A DNA stretch of 64,000 bases from an uncultured Pseudomonas sp. (GCF_913777995.1 NZ_CAJYVE010000050.1:24640-88639), one strand, 5' to 3'. Positions 45,174 through 54,529 are shown, counted from the stretch's first letter. Numbers and translations: made by a program. The notes: generated by a model from the sequence alone, not told the origin.

Positions 45174-45196
45174 AGGCGACGGGACGCCCGTCGCCT
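45174..45196 (+). terminator. Perfect 10-bp hairpin after gshB
   Basis: AGGCGACGGG (45174-45183) pairs exactly with CCCGTCGCCT (45187-45196) over a 3-base loop, 6 bases after the gshB stop. No T-run follows on either strand. It may be a Rho-assisted terminator or a stabilising 3' stem. Confidence 0.5.
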
Positions 45197-45201
45197 GCGC
45201 C

Positions 45202-45228
45202 TTGCCACCCGCGCGATTGAGTTATGAT
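45202..45228 (+). promoter_or_regulatory. Candidate sigma-70 promoter for the TonB-family gene
   Basis: TTGCCA (45202-45207) and TATGAT (45223-45228) resemble -35 and -10 boxes, 50 bases before the ATG at 45279. The 15-base spacing is shorter than ideal, so this is a weak call. Confidence 0.35.
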
Positions 45229-45278
45229 GCGCCTCTTGCGAACGCAGACCTGCAGGTTCAAGTAATGCCGAGCCACCC

Positions 45279-46181
45279 ATGAACGCGATGGCCCAAAACC
45301 CTCTCGTACTCGACTACTCCTACCGTGGCGTGCGCCCACGCGACCGCCTCGGCTTCACGCTGCTGATCGCCGCGCTGGTGCACCTGGCGCTGATCCTCGG
45401 CATAGGCTTCACCTACGTGAAGCCCGAGAAGATCTCGCAGACCCTGGAGATCACCCTGGCCACCTTCAAGAGCGAGAAGAAGCCCGCCCAGGCCGACTTC
45501 CTCGCCCAGGACAACCAGGAAGGCAGCGGCACCCTGGACCACGCCCAGACTCTCAAGACCACCGAGCTGGCGCCCTACCAGGACACCGAGATCAACAAGG
45601 TCACCCCGCCACCGTCCAGCAAACCGGTGGAAAAGCAGGAGGCCGCCAAGACCGCCGTGGCCACTCGCGCGCATACCCCGGAAAAGACCGTTGCCAAACG
45701 CGAAGAGGTCAAGCCCGAACCCAAGCAGCGCGAAACGCCAACCTTCGACAGCGCACAGTTGAGCAGCGAGATCGCCAGCCTGGAAGCCGAACTGTCTGCC
45801 GAGCAGCAGCGCTACGCCAAGCGGCCCAAGATCCACCGCCTCAACGCGGCCTCGACCATGCGCGACAAGGGTGCCTGGTACAAGGAAGACTGGCGCAAGA
45901 AGGTCGAGCGGGTCGGCAACCTCAACTACCCCGAGGAGGCTCGCCGCCAGCAGATCTACGGCAGCCTGCGCCTGCTGGTGTCGATCAACCGCGATGGTTC
46001 GCTGTACGAAGTGCTGGTACTGGAGTCCTCCGGCCAGCCACTACTGGACCAGGCCGCGCAGCGCATCGTGCGCCTGGCCGCACCATTTGCGCCGTTCACC
46101 GGCGATCTGGCCGACATCGACCGACTGGAGATCATCCGCACCTGGAAGTTCGCCAAGGGTGACCGGCTGTCCAGTAACTGA
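45279..46181 (+). CDS. TonB-family energy transducer (TonB3-like)
   Basis: A 300-residue inner-membrane-anchored periplasmic protein. One N-terminal span (GFTLLIAALVHLALILGIGF, ~25-45), a Lys/Glu/Pro-rich periplasmic region (~50-150), a short coiled segment, and a C-terminal TonB domain (~210-285, LNYPEEARRQQIYGSLRLLVS). TonB couples the proton-motive force to outer-membrane transporters. No exbB or exbD lies nearby. In P. aeruginosa the homologue beside gshB and the pil-chp cluster is TonB3, reported as needed for pilus assembly and twitching, so the link to the neighbouring Chp genes may be functional. ATG 45288 is an alternative start. Confidence 0.9.
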   Translation: MNAMAQNPLVLDYSYRGVRPRDRLGFTLLIAALVHLALILGIGFTYVKPEKISQTLEITLATFKSEKKPAQADFLAQDNQEGSGTLDHAQTLKTTELAPYQDTEINKVTPPPSSKPVEKQEAAKTAVATRAHTPEKTVAKREEVKPEPKQRETPTFDSAQLSSEIASLEAELSAEQQRYAKRPKIHRLNAASTMRDKGAWYKEDWRKKVERVGNLNYPEEARRQQIYGSLRLLVSINRDGSLYEVLVLESSGQPLLDQAAQRIVRLAAPFAPFTGDLADIDRLEIIRTWKFAKGDRLSSN

Positions 46182-46183
46182 AG

Positions 46184-46204
46184 CGCCCCGCGTCCGGCGG
46201 GGCG
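46184..46204 (+). terminator. GC-rich hairpin after the TonB-family gene
   Basis: CGCCCCGC (46184-46191) pairs with GCGGGGCG (46197-46204) over a 5-base loop, right after the stop codon. There is no T-run; it may only partly terminate before algH. Confidence 0.4.
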
Positions 46205-46257
46205 ATGCGAGAACAGACAGTTGTCAGGGCGCCCCCGGCAGAGCCACACTACGCCCC

Positions 46258-46827
46258 ATGAAAAACGTCGCCCCGAGTTACCTCAAGCACCATTTCCTGA
46301 TCGCCATGCCGAACATGGAAGATCCCAATTTCGCGCAGACCTTGACCTACATCGTCGAGCACAACGCCAATGGTGCCATGGGGCTGGTGATCAACCGCCC
46401 GCAGGAGCTGACTTTGGCCGACGTGCTCGAACAGCTGCGCCCTGAAGAGCTGGCGCCGGTACGCTGCCAGAGCATCCGCATTCATTCCGGCGGCCCGGTG
46501 CAGACCGACCGCGGTTTCGTCCTGCACCCCAGCGGCCCGGTGTTCCAGGCCACCGTGGAGCTGGGCGGCCTGTCGTTGTCCACCTCCCAGGACATCCTGT
46601 TCTCCATCGCCGACGGCAACGGTCCGGAAAAGAGCCTGATCGCCCTCGGCTATGCCGGCTGGGACGCCGGCCAGCTGGATGCCGAAATGGCCGCCAACGC
46701 CTGGCTGACCTGCCCGTTCGACCCCGCGGTGCTGTTCGAGACCGACAGCGAACAGCGCCTGCAGGCCGCCGCCGCGCGCCTGGGCGTGAACCTCAGTCTG
46801 CTGTCGACTCAGGCGGGCCACGCCTGA
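46258..46827 (+). CDS. algH: AlgH/YqgE family protein (UPF0301)
   Basis: A 189-residue protein beginning MKNVAPSYLKHHFLIAMPNM, with DPNFAQTLTYIVEHNANGAMGLVINRP and HSGGPVQTDRGFVLH, all family hallmarks. AlgH is named from alginate regulation in P. aeruginosa, but the molecular role of the family is not established. Its stop codon shares a base with the ruvX start (TGATG), a conserved pairing. ATG 46258 is the natural start. Confidence 0.93.
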   Translation: MKNVAPSYLKHHFLIAMPNMEDPNFAQTLTYIVEHNANGAMGLVINRPQELTLADVLEQLRPEELAPVRCQSIRIHSGGPVQTDRGFVLHPSGPVFQATVELGGLSLSTSQDILFSIADGNGPEKSLIALGYAGWDAGQLDAEMAANAWLTCPFDPAVLFETDSEQRLQAAAARLGVNLSLLSTQAGHA

Positions 46828-47267
46828 TGACAGCGCTGCGCCTGATCCTCGGCTTCGACTACGGCACCCGCTCGATCGGCGTCGCCGTCGGCCAGGCGGT
46901 GACCGGCCAGGCCCGCGAACTCTGCACCCTCAAGGCGCAGAACGGCGTGCCGGACTGGAATAAGGTCCAGGCCTTGTTCGACGAATGGCAACCCGATGCC
47001 GTGGTGGTCGGCCTGCCGCTGAACATGGACGGCACGCCCAGCGAGATGTGCGCCCGCGCCGAAAAATTCTCGCGCCAGCTCAATGGCCGCTTCAACGTCC
47101 CGGCCTATACCCACGACGAACGCCTGACCACCTTCGAAGCCAAGGGCGAGCGCATGGCCCGCGGCGGCCAGCGCGGCAGTTACCGCGACAACCCCGTGGA
47201 CGCCATTGCCGCCGCCCTGTTGCTGCAAGGCTGGCTGGACCACAACAGCGAGCTGCTCGATGCGTGA
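46827..47267 (+). CDS. ruvX: RuvX/YqgF, RNase H-like resolvase or pre-16S rRNA nuclease
   Basis: A 146-residue RNase H-fold protein: LGFDYGTRSIGVAVG carries the first catalytic Asp, VVGLPLNMDGTPSEM the strand with the second acidic site region, THDERLTTFEA the Glu, and DAIAAALLLQGWL the last Asp. Homologues process the 5' end of 16S rRNA and resemble Holliday-junction resolvases. It overlaps algH by one base and precedes pyrR by 97 bases. Confidence 0.94.
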   Translation: MTALRLILGFDYGTRSIGVAVGQAVTGQARELCTLKAQNGVPDWNKVQALFDEWQPDAVVVGLPLNMDGTPSEMCARAEKFSRQLNGRFNVPAYTHDERLTTFEAKGERMARGGQRGSYRDNPVDAIAAALLLQGWLDHNSELLDA

Positions 47268-47364
47268 CCTTTTGCCGTCGAAAAGCTTCGATACCCCCGG
47301 ATTTCACGTTTGCGCTTGAGCGACGCCCCTGGATGGGCAGCGCCGAGCCTCTGAAGGAGCCAGC

Positions 47365-47883
47365 ATGAGTTTGCCCAACCCCGCCGACCTGATCCGTCAG
47401 ATGGCCACCGACCTGAACGCTCACCTGAGCCAGCGCGGCATCGCCGAGCCGCGCTTCATCGGCATCCGCACCGGTGGCGTGTGGGTGGCGCAGGCCTTGC
47501 TGGAAAGCCTGGGCAGCCAGGCGCCGCTCGGCACCCTGGACGTGTCCTTTTACCGCGACGACTTCAGCCAGAACGGCCTGCATCCGCAGGTGCGCCCATC
47601 GGAGCTGCCGTTCGAGATCGAAGGCCAGCACCTGGTATTGATCGACGACGTGCTGATGAGCGGCCGTACGGTACGCGCGGCGCTCAACGAGCTGTTCGAT
47701 TACGGCCGCCCGGCCAGTGTCACTCTGGTCTGCCTGCTGGACCTCAATGCCGGTGAGCTGCCGATCCGTCCCGACGTGGTGGGCGCCGAACTGGCCCTGG
47801 CGCCGCATGAACGCGTCAAGCTGAGCGGCCCGGCGCCGCTGGCACTGGAAATCCAAGACCTCTCCACCGCCTCAGCCCTTTAA
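47365..47883 (+). CDS. pyrR: PyrR, pyrimidine regulator/uracil phosphoribosyltransferase
   Basis: A 172-residue type I phosphoribosyltransferase. The PRPP motif is [18 protein letters not shown]; the hood region has [13 protein letters not shown] and SFYRDDF. In Pseudomonas PyrR sits before pyrBC' and is reported to influence pyrimidine-gene expression as well as having uracil phosphoribosyltransferase activity. AAGGAG lies 8 bases before ATG 47365. pyrB begins 12 bases after its stop. Confidence 0.94.
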   Translation: MSLPNPADLIRQMATDLNAHLSQRGIAEPRFIGIRTGGVWVAQALLESLGSQAPLGTLDVSFYRDDFSQNGLHPQVRPSELPFEIEGQHLVLIDDVLMSGRTVRAALNELFDYGRPASVTLVCLLDLNAGELPIRPDVVGAELALAPHERVKLSGPAPLALEIQDLSTASAL

Positions 47884-47895
47884 GAGTCCATTGCG

Positions 47896-48900
47896 ATGAC
47901 GCCTCTCGACGCCAAGCGCCCGCTGCAGCTCAATCACCAGGGCCAGCTGCGCCACTTCCTGTCCCTGGACGGCCTGCCCCGCGAACTGCTCACCGAAATC
48001 CTCGACACCGCCGATTCCTTCCTGGAGGTCGGCGCCCGGGCGGTGAAAAAAGTCCCGCTGCTGCGCGGCAAGACTGTCTGCAACGTGTTCTTCGAAAACT
48101 CCACACGCACCCGCACCACCTTCGAACTGGCCGCCCAGCGGCTGTCGGCAGATGTGATCTCGCTGAACGTGTCGACCTCCTCGACTAGCAAGGGCGAGAC
48201 GCTGTTCGACACGCTGCGCAACCTCGAAGCCATGGCCGCCGACATGTTCGTGGTGCGTCATGCCGACTCGGGCGCGGCACACTTCATCGCCGAGCATGTG
48301 TGCCCGGAGGTGGCGATCATCAACGGTGGGGACGGGCGTCATGCGCACCCGACCCAGGGCATGCTCGACATGCTGACCATCCGCCGCCACAAGGGCAGCT
48401 TCGAGAACCTCTCGGTGGCCATCGTCGGCGACATCCTGCACTCGCGGGTGGCGCGCTCGAACATGCTGGCGCTCAAGGCCCTGGGTTGCCCGGACATCCG
48501 CGTCATCGGCCCCAAGACCCTGCTGCCGGTGGGCGTCGAGCAATACGGGGTGAAGGTCTACACCGACATGGCCCAGGGCCTGAAGGACGTCGACGTGGTG
48601 ATCATGCTGCGCCTGCAGCGTGAGCGCATGCAGGGCGGGCTGCTGCCCAGCGAGGGTGAGTTCTACCGCCTGTTCGGCCTGACCACCGCGCGCCTGGCCG
48701 GTGCCAAGCCCGACGCCATCGTCATGCACCCCGGCCCGATCAACCGTGGCGTGGAAATCGAATCCGCCGTGGCCGACGGCCCGCACTCGGTGATTCTCAA
48801 CCAGGTCACCTACGGCATCGCCGTGCGCATGGCGGTACTGTCCATGGCCATGAGCGGGCAAACCGCACAACGTCAATTCGAGCAGGAGAACGCCCTGTGA
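47896..48900 (+). CDS. pyrB: Aspartate carbamoyltransferase catalytic subunit
   Basis: PyrB condenses carbamoyl phosphate and aspartate in pyrimidine synthesis. The 334-residue protein has the carbamoyl-phosphate motif [24 protein letters not shown], the [14 protein letters not shown] loop, and [10 protein letters not shown]. Pseudomonas enzymes carry an N-terminal extension and form a dodecamer with the dihydroorotase-like PyrC', encoded next with a 4-base overlap. Confidence 0.98.
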   Translation: MTPLDAKRPLQLNHQGQLRHFLSLDGLPRELLTEILDTADSFLEVGARAVKKVPLLRGKTVCNVFFENSTRTRTTFELAAQRLSADVISLNVSTSSTSKGETLFDTLRNLEAMAADMFVVRHADSGAAHFIAEHVCPEVAIINGGDGRHAHPTQGMLDMLTIRRHKGSFENLSVAIVGDILHSRVARSNMLALKALGCPDIRVIGPKTLLPVGVEQYGVKVYTDMAQGLKDVDVVIMLRLQRERMQGGLLPSEGEFYRLFGLTTARLAGAKPDAIVMHPGPINRGVEIESAVADGPHSVILNQVTYGIAVRMAVLSMAMSGQTAQRQFEQENAL

Positions 48901-50168
48901 AGCTCAGCATTCTCGGCGCTCGCGTCATCGACCCGGCCAGCGGCATGGACCAGGTCACCGATCTGCACATCGAAGCCGGCAAGCTGCTGGCCATCGGCGC
49001 CGCCCCAGCCGGCTTCGAACCGGCCCAGCGCATCGACGCCACGGGCCTGGTCGCGGCCCCCGGACTGGTCGACCTCAACGTTGCGCTGCGCGAGCCGGGC
49101 TACAGCCGCAAGGGCAGCATTGCCAGTGAGACCCGCGCCGCCACAGCCGGCGGCGTGACCAGCCTGTGCTGCCCGCCGCGTACCAAGCCGGTGCTGGACA
49201 CCTCGGCGGTGGCCGAGCTGATTCTCGACCGCGCCCGTGAGGCCGGCTTCAGCAAGGTCTATCCCATCGGCGCCCTGAGCAAGGGCCTGGAAGGTGAACA
49301 GCTCGCCGAACTGGTGGCGCTGCGCGACGCTGGCTGCGTGGCTTTCGGCAACGGCCTGAAGACCTTCGCCAACACCCGCACCCTGTGCCGCGCGCTGGAA
49401 TACGCGGCGACCTTCGACCTGACGGTGATCTTCAATTCGCAGGATCATGACCTGGCCGCCGGTGGCCTGGCCCACGAAGGCCCGACCGCCAGCTTCCTGG
49501 GCCTGGTCGGCATCCCGGAAACCGCCGAAACCGTGGCCCTGGCCCGCGACCTGCTGCTGGTGGAACAGAGCGGCGTGCGCGCGCACTTCAGCCAGCTGAC
49601 CAGTGCCCGCGGTGCCGCGATGATCGCCGAGGCCCAGGCCCGCGGCCTGCCGGTGACCGCCGATGTGGCGCTGTACCAGTTGATCCTCACCGACGAAGCG
49701 TTGATCGACTTCTCCAGCCTGTACCATGTGCAGCCGCCGCTGCGCACCCGCGCCGACCGTGACGGCCTGCGCGAGGCGGTGAAGGCCGGGGTGATCCAGG
49801 CGATTTCCAGCCATCACCAGCCCCATGAACGCGACGCCAAGCTGGCGCCGTTCGGCGCCACCGAGCCGGGCATCAGCAGCGTCGAACTGCTGCTGCCGCT
49901 GGCCATGACCCTGGTGGAAGACGGCCTGCTCGACCTGCCGACCCTGCTGGCGCGACTGAGCAGCGGCCCGGCAGCGGCCCTGCGTCTGCCGGCTGGCCAG
50001 TTGCAGACCGGCAGCGCGGCCGACCTGGTGCTGTTCGACCCGGCGGCCAGCACCCTGGCCGGCCAGGCGTGGCTGTCGAAAGGTGAAAACTGCCCGTTCT
50101 TCGGCCACTGCCTGCCGAGCGCGGTGCGTTACACCCTGGTGGACGGGCGCATCGCTTATACCGCCTAG
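48897..50168 (+). CDS. pyrC': Inactive dihydroorotase-like subunit PyrC'
   Basis: A 423-residue amidohydrolase-fold protein starting at GTG 48897, overlapping the pyrB stop (GTGA). The zinc-site motif of true dihydroorotases, DxHxHxREPG, reads [10 protein letters not shown] here: both histidines are replaced (by Asn and Ala). The later metal-site region is also weak. This matches the known non-catalytic PyrC' that is needed to assemble active aspartate carbamoyltransferase in Pseudomonas. The working dihydroorotase must be encoded elsewhere. Confidence 0.93.
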   Translation: MKLSILGARVIDPASGMDQVTDLHIEAGKLLAIGAAPAGFEPAQRIDATGLVAAPGLVDLNVALREPGYSRKGSIASETRAATAGGVTSLCCPPRTKPVLDTSAVAELILDRAREAGFSKVYPIGALSKGLEGEQLAELVALRDAGCVAFGNGLKTFANTRTLCRALEYAATFDLTVIFNSQDHDLAAGGLAHEGPTASFLGLVGIPETAETVALARDLLLVEQSGVRAHFSQLTSARGAAMIAEAQARGLPVTADVALYQLILTDEALIDFSSLYHVQPPLRTRADRDGLREAVKAGVIQAISSHHQPHERDAKLAPFGATEPGISSVELLLPLAMTLVEDGLLDLPTLLARLSSGPAAALRLPAGQLQTGSAADLVLFDPAASTLAGQAWLSKGENCPFFGHCLPSAVRYTLVDGRIAYTA

Positions 50169-50179
50169 CGGGTCAATTG

Positions 50180-50266
50180 TAGGAGCGAGCTTGCTCGCGA
50201 AGGCTGTTCCACGGTTGCAACAGATGCTGTGACCTCACCGGCCTCTTCGCGAGCAAGCTCGCTCCA
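50180..50266. repeat. REP pair, family B
   Basis: AGGAGCGAGCTTGCTCGCGAAGG and CCTCTTCGCGAGCAAGCTCGCTCC-type arms, about 45 bases apart, face each other between convergent pyrC' and the TM2 gene. The centre contains GCAACAGATGCTGTGACC, related to the element at 9970-10049. Confidence 0.88.
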
Positions 50267-50297
50267 ACACGCCCACCAGCGTCCGAATGGCGCCGCT

Positions 50298-50708
50298 TCA
50301 GCGGCGCTGCAGCTCGGCGTTGCGCACGGAGATCTGGTCGTTCAGGGTCCAGAAGTCGTACAGCACGCCGATCAGGAACAGGCCACCGGTGAACAGGTAG
50401 ATGATCCCGGTGACCCACTTGCCCTGATACAGGCGATGCACGCCGAACACGCCCAGAAAGGTCAGCAGGATCCACGCCACGCTGTAGTCGATCGACCCGG
50501 AGGTGAAGCGCAGGTCGGCCTCGCGGTCCATCGACGGGATCAGGAACAGGTCGATCAGCCAACCGATGCCCAAGAGCCCGAAAGTGAAGAACCAGATAGT
50601 GCCGGTGACCGGCTTGCCGTAGTAGAAACGATGCGCCCCCAGAAAGCCCAGAGTCCACAGCAGATAACCCATGACTTTGCTGTGCGTGTCACCGCGATAG
50701 TCGTTCAT
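50298..50708 (-). CDS. TM2 domain-containing membrane protein
   Basis: A 136-residue inner-membrane protein made of two TM2-type units. The first, VMGYLLWTLGFLGAHRFYYGKP followed by GTIWFFTFGLLGIGWLIDLF, and the second, AWILLTFLGVFGVHRLYQGK with GIIYLFTGGLFLIGVLYD, each have two helices with the GxHRFY and D signature. Function unknown. ATG 50708 gives the natural N terminus MNDYRGDTHSK. It stands alone, convergent with pyrC' and divergent from the NlpC/P60 gene. Confidence 0.9.
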   Translation of the reverse strand: MNDYRGDTHSKVMGYLLWTLGFLGAHRFYYGKPVTGTIWFFTFGLLGIGWLIDLFLIPSMDREADLRFTSGSIDYSVAWILLTFLGVFGVHRLYQGKWVTGIIYLFTGGLFLIGVLYDFWTLNDQISVRNAELQRR

Positions 50709-50957
50709 TGACTGCCTCGAAGCCTCGATAGAAAAAAATTCATGTAAATTTTGTGACTTTTCATTTTCTTTCCGACGTATGGTTCCTCACCGGACAGGCC
50801 GGCGCAAAGCCTTGTAACTCAAGGGGTTGTTCCAATCCATGAGAGAGATCGTCAAGAAAAATGCAAAGATCTGTCCGCGCCCGGCGCGATGAGTGGGGTC
50901 GGCATTGGCGGCGGGCTGTTATAGAGTTGCGCGCTGATCTTCAAGAGCCCCTGACAA

Positions 50958-51635
50958 ATGCGTCCTTTTTTCAAGACCTGGCTGACCATTTGCCTGCTTA
51001 TGCCACTGGCCGCCCACGCCACCAATCGTGAGCAACGTCTGCCCGCCGGCTTCACCGGCTACACCGCTCGCGGCCATGCATCGGTTGCCCAGCAAGCGCC
51101 GCAGGCCGATACCCGCAGCACCATGACCGCCCCTGCGCAACTGCGCAAGGGCCACGTGATTCAGAACCCTGTGGCGGTCAAGAATTCCCGTAAATCCACC
51201 GAAGCCGTTGCCGGTAGCAGCAAGCAGGGCAACGCGGTGGTCAAGCGCGCCCTGGAAACCGTCGGCACGCCTTATCGCTGGGGCGGCAACACGCCCGGCA
51301 AGGGCCTGGACTGCAGCGGCCTGGTGAAGTACGCCTTCTCCGACGTGACCAACGTCGACCTGCCGCGCACCTCCGGAGACATGGCTGCCGGGCAAGGCCA
51401 GCCGGTCGACCGCAAGGACCTCAAGCCCGGCGACCTGCTGTTCTTCAACATCAAGAGCCGGCGCATCAACCACGTGGCCATCTACCTGGGCAACGACCGC
51501 TTCGTTCACGCCCCGCGGCGCGGCAAGGCGGTCACCGTCGACTCGCTGAAGAAGCCGTACTGGGACAAGAACTACAAGGTCGCCAAGCGCGTGCTGCCCA
51601 AGCAGAAGGCCCCGCTGAACATCGCCAAGGGCTGA
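50958..51635 (+). CDS. Exported NlpC/P60 family peptidoglycan peptidase
   Basis: A 225-residue protein with a Sec signal peptide (MRPFFKTWLTICLLMPLAAHA). After a low-complexity linker (~25-95) comes the NlpC/P60 cysteine-peptidase domain: GTPYRWGGNTPGKGLDCSGL with the catalytic Cys, the NHVAIYLG histidine and the FVHAPRRG third polar position. Such enzymes cut D-Glu-mDAP bonds in the periplasm. A basic C-terminal tail follows. The 249-base gap upstream shows an AT-rich stretch near 50745-50775 but no promoter I can define. Confidence 0.9.
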   Translation: MRPFFKTWLTICLLMPLAAHATNREQRLPAGFTGYTARGHASVAQQAPQADTRSTMTAPAQLRKGHVIQNPVAVKNSRKSTEAVAGSSKQGNAVVKRALETVGTPYRWGGNTPGKGLDCSGLVKYAFSDVTNVDLPRTSGDMAAGQGQPVDRKDLKPGDLLFFNIKSRRINHVAIYLGNDRFVHAPRRGKAVTVDSLKKPYWDKNYKVAKRVLPKQKAPLNIAKG

Positions 51636-51717
51636 GGCCGCTCCAGGCCGAAGATTCACGCGGCAGGCCGGTAGGACCGGCTTTAACCGCCCCACAATGC
51701 GTGTCAGACCGGGGAGG

Positions 51718-51856
51718 AGCGGCTTCAGCCGCGAAGCGTCCGCCTGTTCACAGCAGATGCAGGGAGTTTCCTGGTGCTTTCGCGGCTAAAGCCGCTCCCA
51801 CCGGGCCACCTGACGCTTAACCGAACAGTATCGCGGCTAAAGCCGGCCCCACCGGG
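51718..51856. repeat. REP/BIME composite, family A, plus an extra half-REP
   Basis: The unit at 51718-51800 has arms GCGGCTTCAGCCGCGAA and TTTCGCGGCTAAAGCCGC, and its centre GTTCACAGCAGATGCAGG is the inverse of the centre in the other two family-A copies. A further half-REP, TATCGCGGCTAAAGCCGGCCCC, lies at about 51829-51850. They fill the gap between the NlpC/P60 gene and pilT. Confidence 0.85.
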
Positions 51857-51878
51857 CGATAGGCGCCTGACTGCCTGT

Positions 51879-52913
51879 TCAGAAGTTGTCCGGCACCTTG
51901 GCTTTTTCCCGGGCCACGTCCCGGGTAATCAGGCCTCGCTTGAGCAACTCGGCGAGGCACATGTCCAGGGTCTGCATGCCCAGCGAGCCACCGGTCTGGA
52001 TCGCCGAATACATCTGCGCCACCTTGTCTTCGCGAATCAGGTTACGGATTGCCGGCGTGCCGAGCATGATCTCGTGGGCCGCTACCCGCCCGCCGCCGAC
52101 CTTCTTCAGCAGCGCCTGGGAAATCACCGCATGCAGCGACTCGGAGAGCATCGAGCGGATCATCGACTTTTCCGCCGCCGGGAACACGTCGACGATACGG
52201 TCGATGGTCTTGGCCGCCGAGGTGGTGTGCAGGGTGCCGAACACCAGGTGACCGGTTTCCGCAGCGGTGAGCGCCAGGCGGATGGTTTCCAGGTCGCGCA
52301 TCTCGCCTACCAGAATCACGTCCGGGTCTTCACGCAAGGCTGAACGCAAGGCCTCGGAGAAACCCAGGGTGTCGCGATGCACCTCACGCTGGTTGACCAG
52401 GCACTTCTTCGACTCGTGGACGAACTCGATGGGGTCCTCGATGGTGAGGATGTGGTGGTGCTTGTTGCTGTTGAGGTAGTCGATCATCGCCGCCAAGGTG
52501 GTCGACTTGCCCGAGCCGGTGGGGCCTGTGACCAGGATCAGCCCGCGCGGCACGTCGGTGATGCGCCGGAAGTTCTCGCCCATGCCCAGGTCGTCGAGGC
52601 TGAGTATCTTCGAGGGAATGGTGCGGAACACCGCGCCGGCACCGCGGTTCTGGTTGAAGGCGTTGACCCGGAAACGCGCCACGCCCGGCACCTCGAAGGA
52701 GAAGTCGGTTTCCAGGCGTTCTTCATAATCCTGGCGCTGCTTGTCGTTCATGATGTCGTAGATCAGCGCCTTGACCTGCTTGGCGTCCAGGGCCGGCAGG
52801 TTGATGCGCCGGACATCGCCATCGACACGGATCATCGGTGGCAGGCCTGCGGAAAGGTGCAGGTCGGAAGCGCCCTGTTTGGCACTGAAGGCCAGCAGCT
52901 CGGTAATATCCAT
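51879..52913 (-). CDS. pilT: PilT, twitching motility retraction ATPase
   Basis: A 344-residue hexameric secretion-ATPase-family protein that powers type IV pilus retraction. Motifs: SDLHLSAGLPPMIRVDG at the N terminus, Walker A GPTGSGKST, Asp box with TIEDPIEFVH, Walker B DVILVGEMRD, His box GHLVFGTLHT, and AIRNLIREDK near the C terminus. ATG 52913 has GAGGAG upstream. It is divergent from yggS. In P. aeruginosa the paralogue pilU follows pilT; here a REP array and the NlpC/P60 gene follow instead. Confidence 0.97.
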   Translation of the reverse strand: MDITELLAFSAKQGASDLHLSAGLPPMIRVDGDVRRINLPALDAKQVKALIYDIMNDKQRQDYEERLETDFSFEVPGVARFRVNAFNQNRGAGAVFRTIPSKILSLDDLGMGENFRRITDVPRGLILVTGPTGSGKSTTLAAMIDYLNSNKHHHILTIEDPIEFVHESKKCLVNQREVHRDTLGFSEALRSALREDPDVILVGEMRDLETIRLALTAAETGHLVFGTLHTTSAAKTIDRIVDVFPAAEKSMIRSMLSESLHAVISQALLKKVGGGRVAAHEIMLGTPAIRNLIREDKVAQMYSAIQTGGSLGMQTLDMCLAELLKRGLITRDVAREKAKVPDNF

Positions 52914-52967
52914 ACAGCTCCTCAATCACATAGAATGCCGCAGACCTCAGTGTGCCGGCGCGAACCA

Positions 52968-53654
52968 ATGTCCACGATAGCAGCGAATATATCAACGCTC
53001 GAACAGCGCATCCGCGACGCGGCCCAGGTGGCCCGGCGCGATCCGTCCAGCATCGGCCTGCTGGCGGTGAGCAAGACCAAACCCGCCGCCGACCTGCGCG
53101 AAGCCTATGCCGCCGGGCTGCGCCACTTCGGCGAGAACTACCTGCAGGAAGCCCTCGGCAAACAGCAGGAATTGGCCGACCTACCCTTGCACTGGCATTT
53201 CATCGGCCCCATTCAGTCGAACAAGACTCGCGCCATCGCCGAGCATTTCGACTGGGTACATTCCGTGGACCGGCTGAAGATCGCCCAACGCCTGAGCGAG
53301 CAACGCCCCGAGCACCTGCCGGCGCTGAACATCTGCCTGCAGGTCAATGTCAGCGGCGAAGCCAGCAAGTCGGGCTGCACGCCCGAAGAACTGCCGGCCC
53401 TGGCCGCCGCCGTCGCCGAACTGCCGCGCCTGAAGCTGCGCGGCCTGATGGCGATTCCCGAACCCACCGACGATCCACGCGCCCAGCACGCCGCCTTCGC
53501 CCAGGTCCGCAACCTGCTCGAAAGCCTGCCGCACGCGCTGGACACCCTTTCCATGGGCATGAGCCACGACCTGGAGGCCGCCGTCGCACAAGGCGCCACC
53601 TGGGTTCGTATTGGTACCGCCCTGTTTGGCGCCCGTGACTACGGCCAGCCATAA
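52968..53654 (+). CDS. yggS: YggS/PLPBP, pyridoxal phosphate homeostasis protein
   Basis: A 228-residue single-barrel PLP-binding protein with the cofactor lysine in LLAVSKTKP, then GLRHFGENYLQEA, HFIGPIQSNK and the phosphate-binding SMGMSHDLEAAV and VRIGTALFG segments. It buffers PLP and affects amino acid balance; no catalytic activity is known. ATG 52968 gives MSTIAANI. It is divergent from pilT and precedes proC by 25 bases, a common pairing. Confidence 0.95.
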   Translation: MSTIAANISTLEQRIRDAAQVARRDPSSIGLLAVSKTKPAADLREAYAAGLRHFGENYLQEALGKQQELADLPLHWHFIGPIQSNKTRAIAEHFDWVHSVDRLKIAQRLSEQRPEHLPALNICLQVNVSGEASKSGCTPEELPALAAAVAELPRLKLRGLMAIPEPTDDPRAQHAAFAQVRNLLESLPHALDTLSMGMSHDLEAAVAQGATWVRIGTALFGARDYGQP

Positions 53655-53679
53655 CCCCCAACGTCCAAGGAACTCTGTG

Positions 53680-54501
53680 ATGAGCAAGACTCGTATCGCC
53701 TTCATCGGTGCCGGCAACATGGCTGCCAGCCTCATCGGCGGCCTGCGCGCCCAGGGCGTCGACGCCAGTGACATCCGCGCCAGCGATCCGGGTGCCGAAA
53801 CCCGCGCACGCATCAGCGCCGAGCACGGCATCCAGACCTTCGCCAGCAATGCCGAAGCGGTAGCCGGTGCCGACGTGATCCTGCTGGCGGTCAAGCCGCA
53901 GATGATGAAAGCCGTCTGCCAGGACCTGGCCCCCAACCTGCAGCCACAGCAATTGATCGTCTCGGTGGCCGCCGGTATCACCTGCGCCAGCCTCAACCAG
54001 TGGCTGGGCGAGCAACAGCCGGTGGTGCGCTGCATGCCCAACACCCCGGCGCTGCTGCGCAAGGGCGTCAGTGGCCTGTACGCCACCGACAAGGTCAGCA
54101 CCACCCAGCGTGAGCAGGCCGAGCAGCTGCTGTCGGCCGTGGGCCTGGCCCTGTGGCTGGACCAGGAGCAGCAACTGGACGCCGTCACGGCGGTCTCCGG
54201 CAGCGGCCCGGCGTACTTCTTCCTGCTGATCGAAGCCATGACCGCCGCCGGCGTGAAGCTCGGCCTGCCGGAAGACACCGCACGCCAGCTGACCCAGCAC
54301 ACCGCCCTGGGTGCGGCGCTGATGAGCACCGGCAGTGACGTCGACGCCGCCGAGCTGCGCCGCCGCGTGACCTCGCCGGCCGGCACCACCGAAGCGGCGA
54401 TCAAGGCTTTCCAGGCCGGTGGCTTCGAGGCGCTGGTCGATACCGCGCTGAACGCCGCCGCCAAACGCTCGGCCGAGCTGGCCGAACAACTGGGTCAATA
54501 A
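53680..54501 (+). CDS. proC: Pyrroline-5-carboxylate reductase
   Basis: ProC reduces pyrroline-5-carboxylate to proline with NAD(P)H. The 273-residue protein has the Rossmann motif IAFIGAGNMAASLIGGL, VKPQMM, RCMPNTPALL and the dimer-domain motif TAVSGSGPAYFFLLIEAM. ATG 53680 has AAGGA 8 bases upstream. It sits in the run yggS-proC-yggT. Confidence 0.97.
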   Translation: MSKTRIAFIGAGNMAASLIGGLRAQGVDASDIRASDPGAETRARISAEHGIQTFASNAEAVAGADVILLAVKPQMMKAVCQDLAPNLQPQQLIVSVAAGITCASLNQWLGEQQPVVRCMPNTPALLRKGVSGLYATDKVSTTQREQAEQLLSAVGLALWLDQEQQLDAVTAVSGSGPAYFFLLIEAMTAAGVKLGLPEDTARQLTQHTALGAALMSTGSDVDAAELRRRVTSPAGTTEAAIKAFQAGGFEALVDTALNAAAKRSAELAEQLGQ

Positions 54502-54529
54502 TTTTTCAGGCGATTACCGGAGCAGATAG

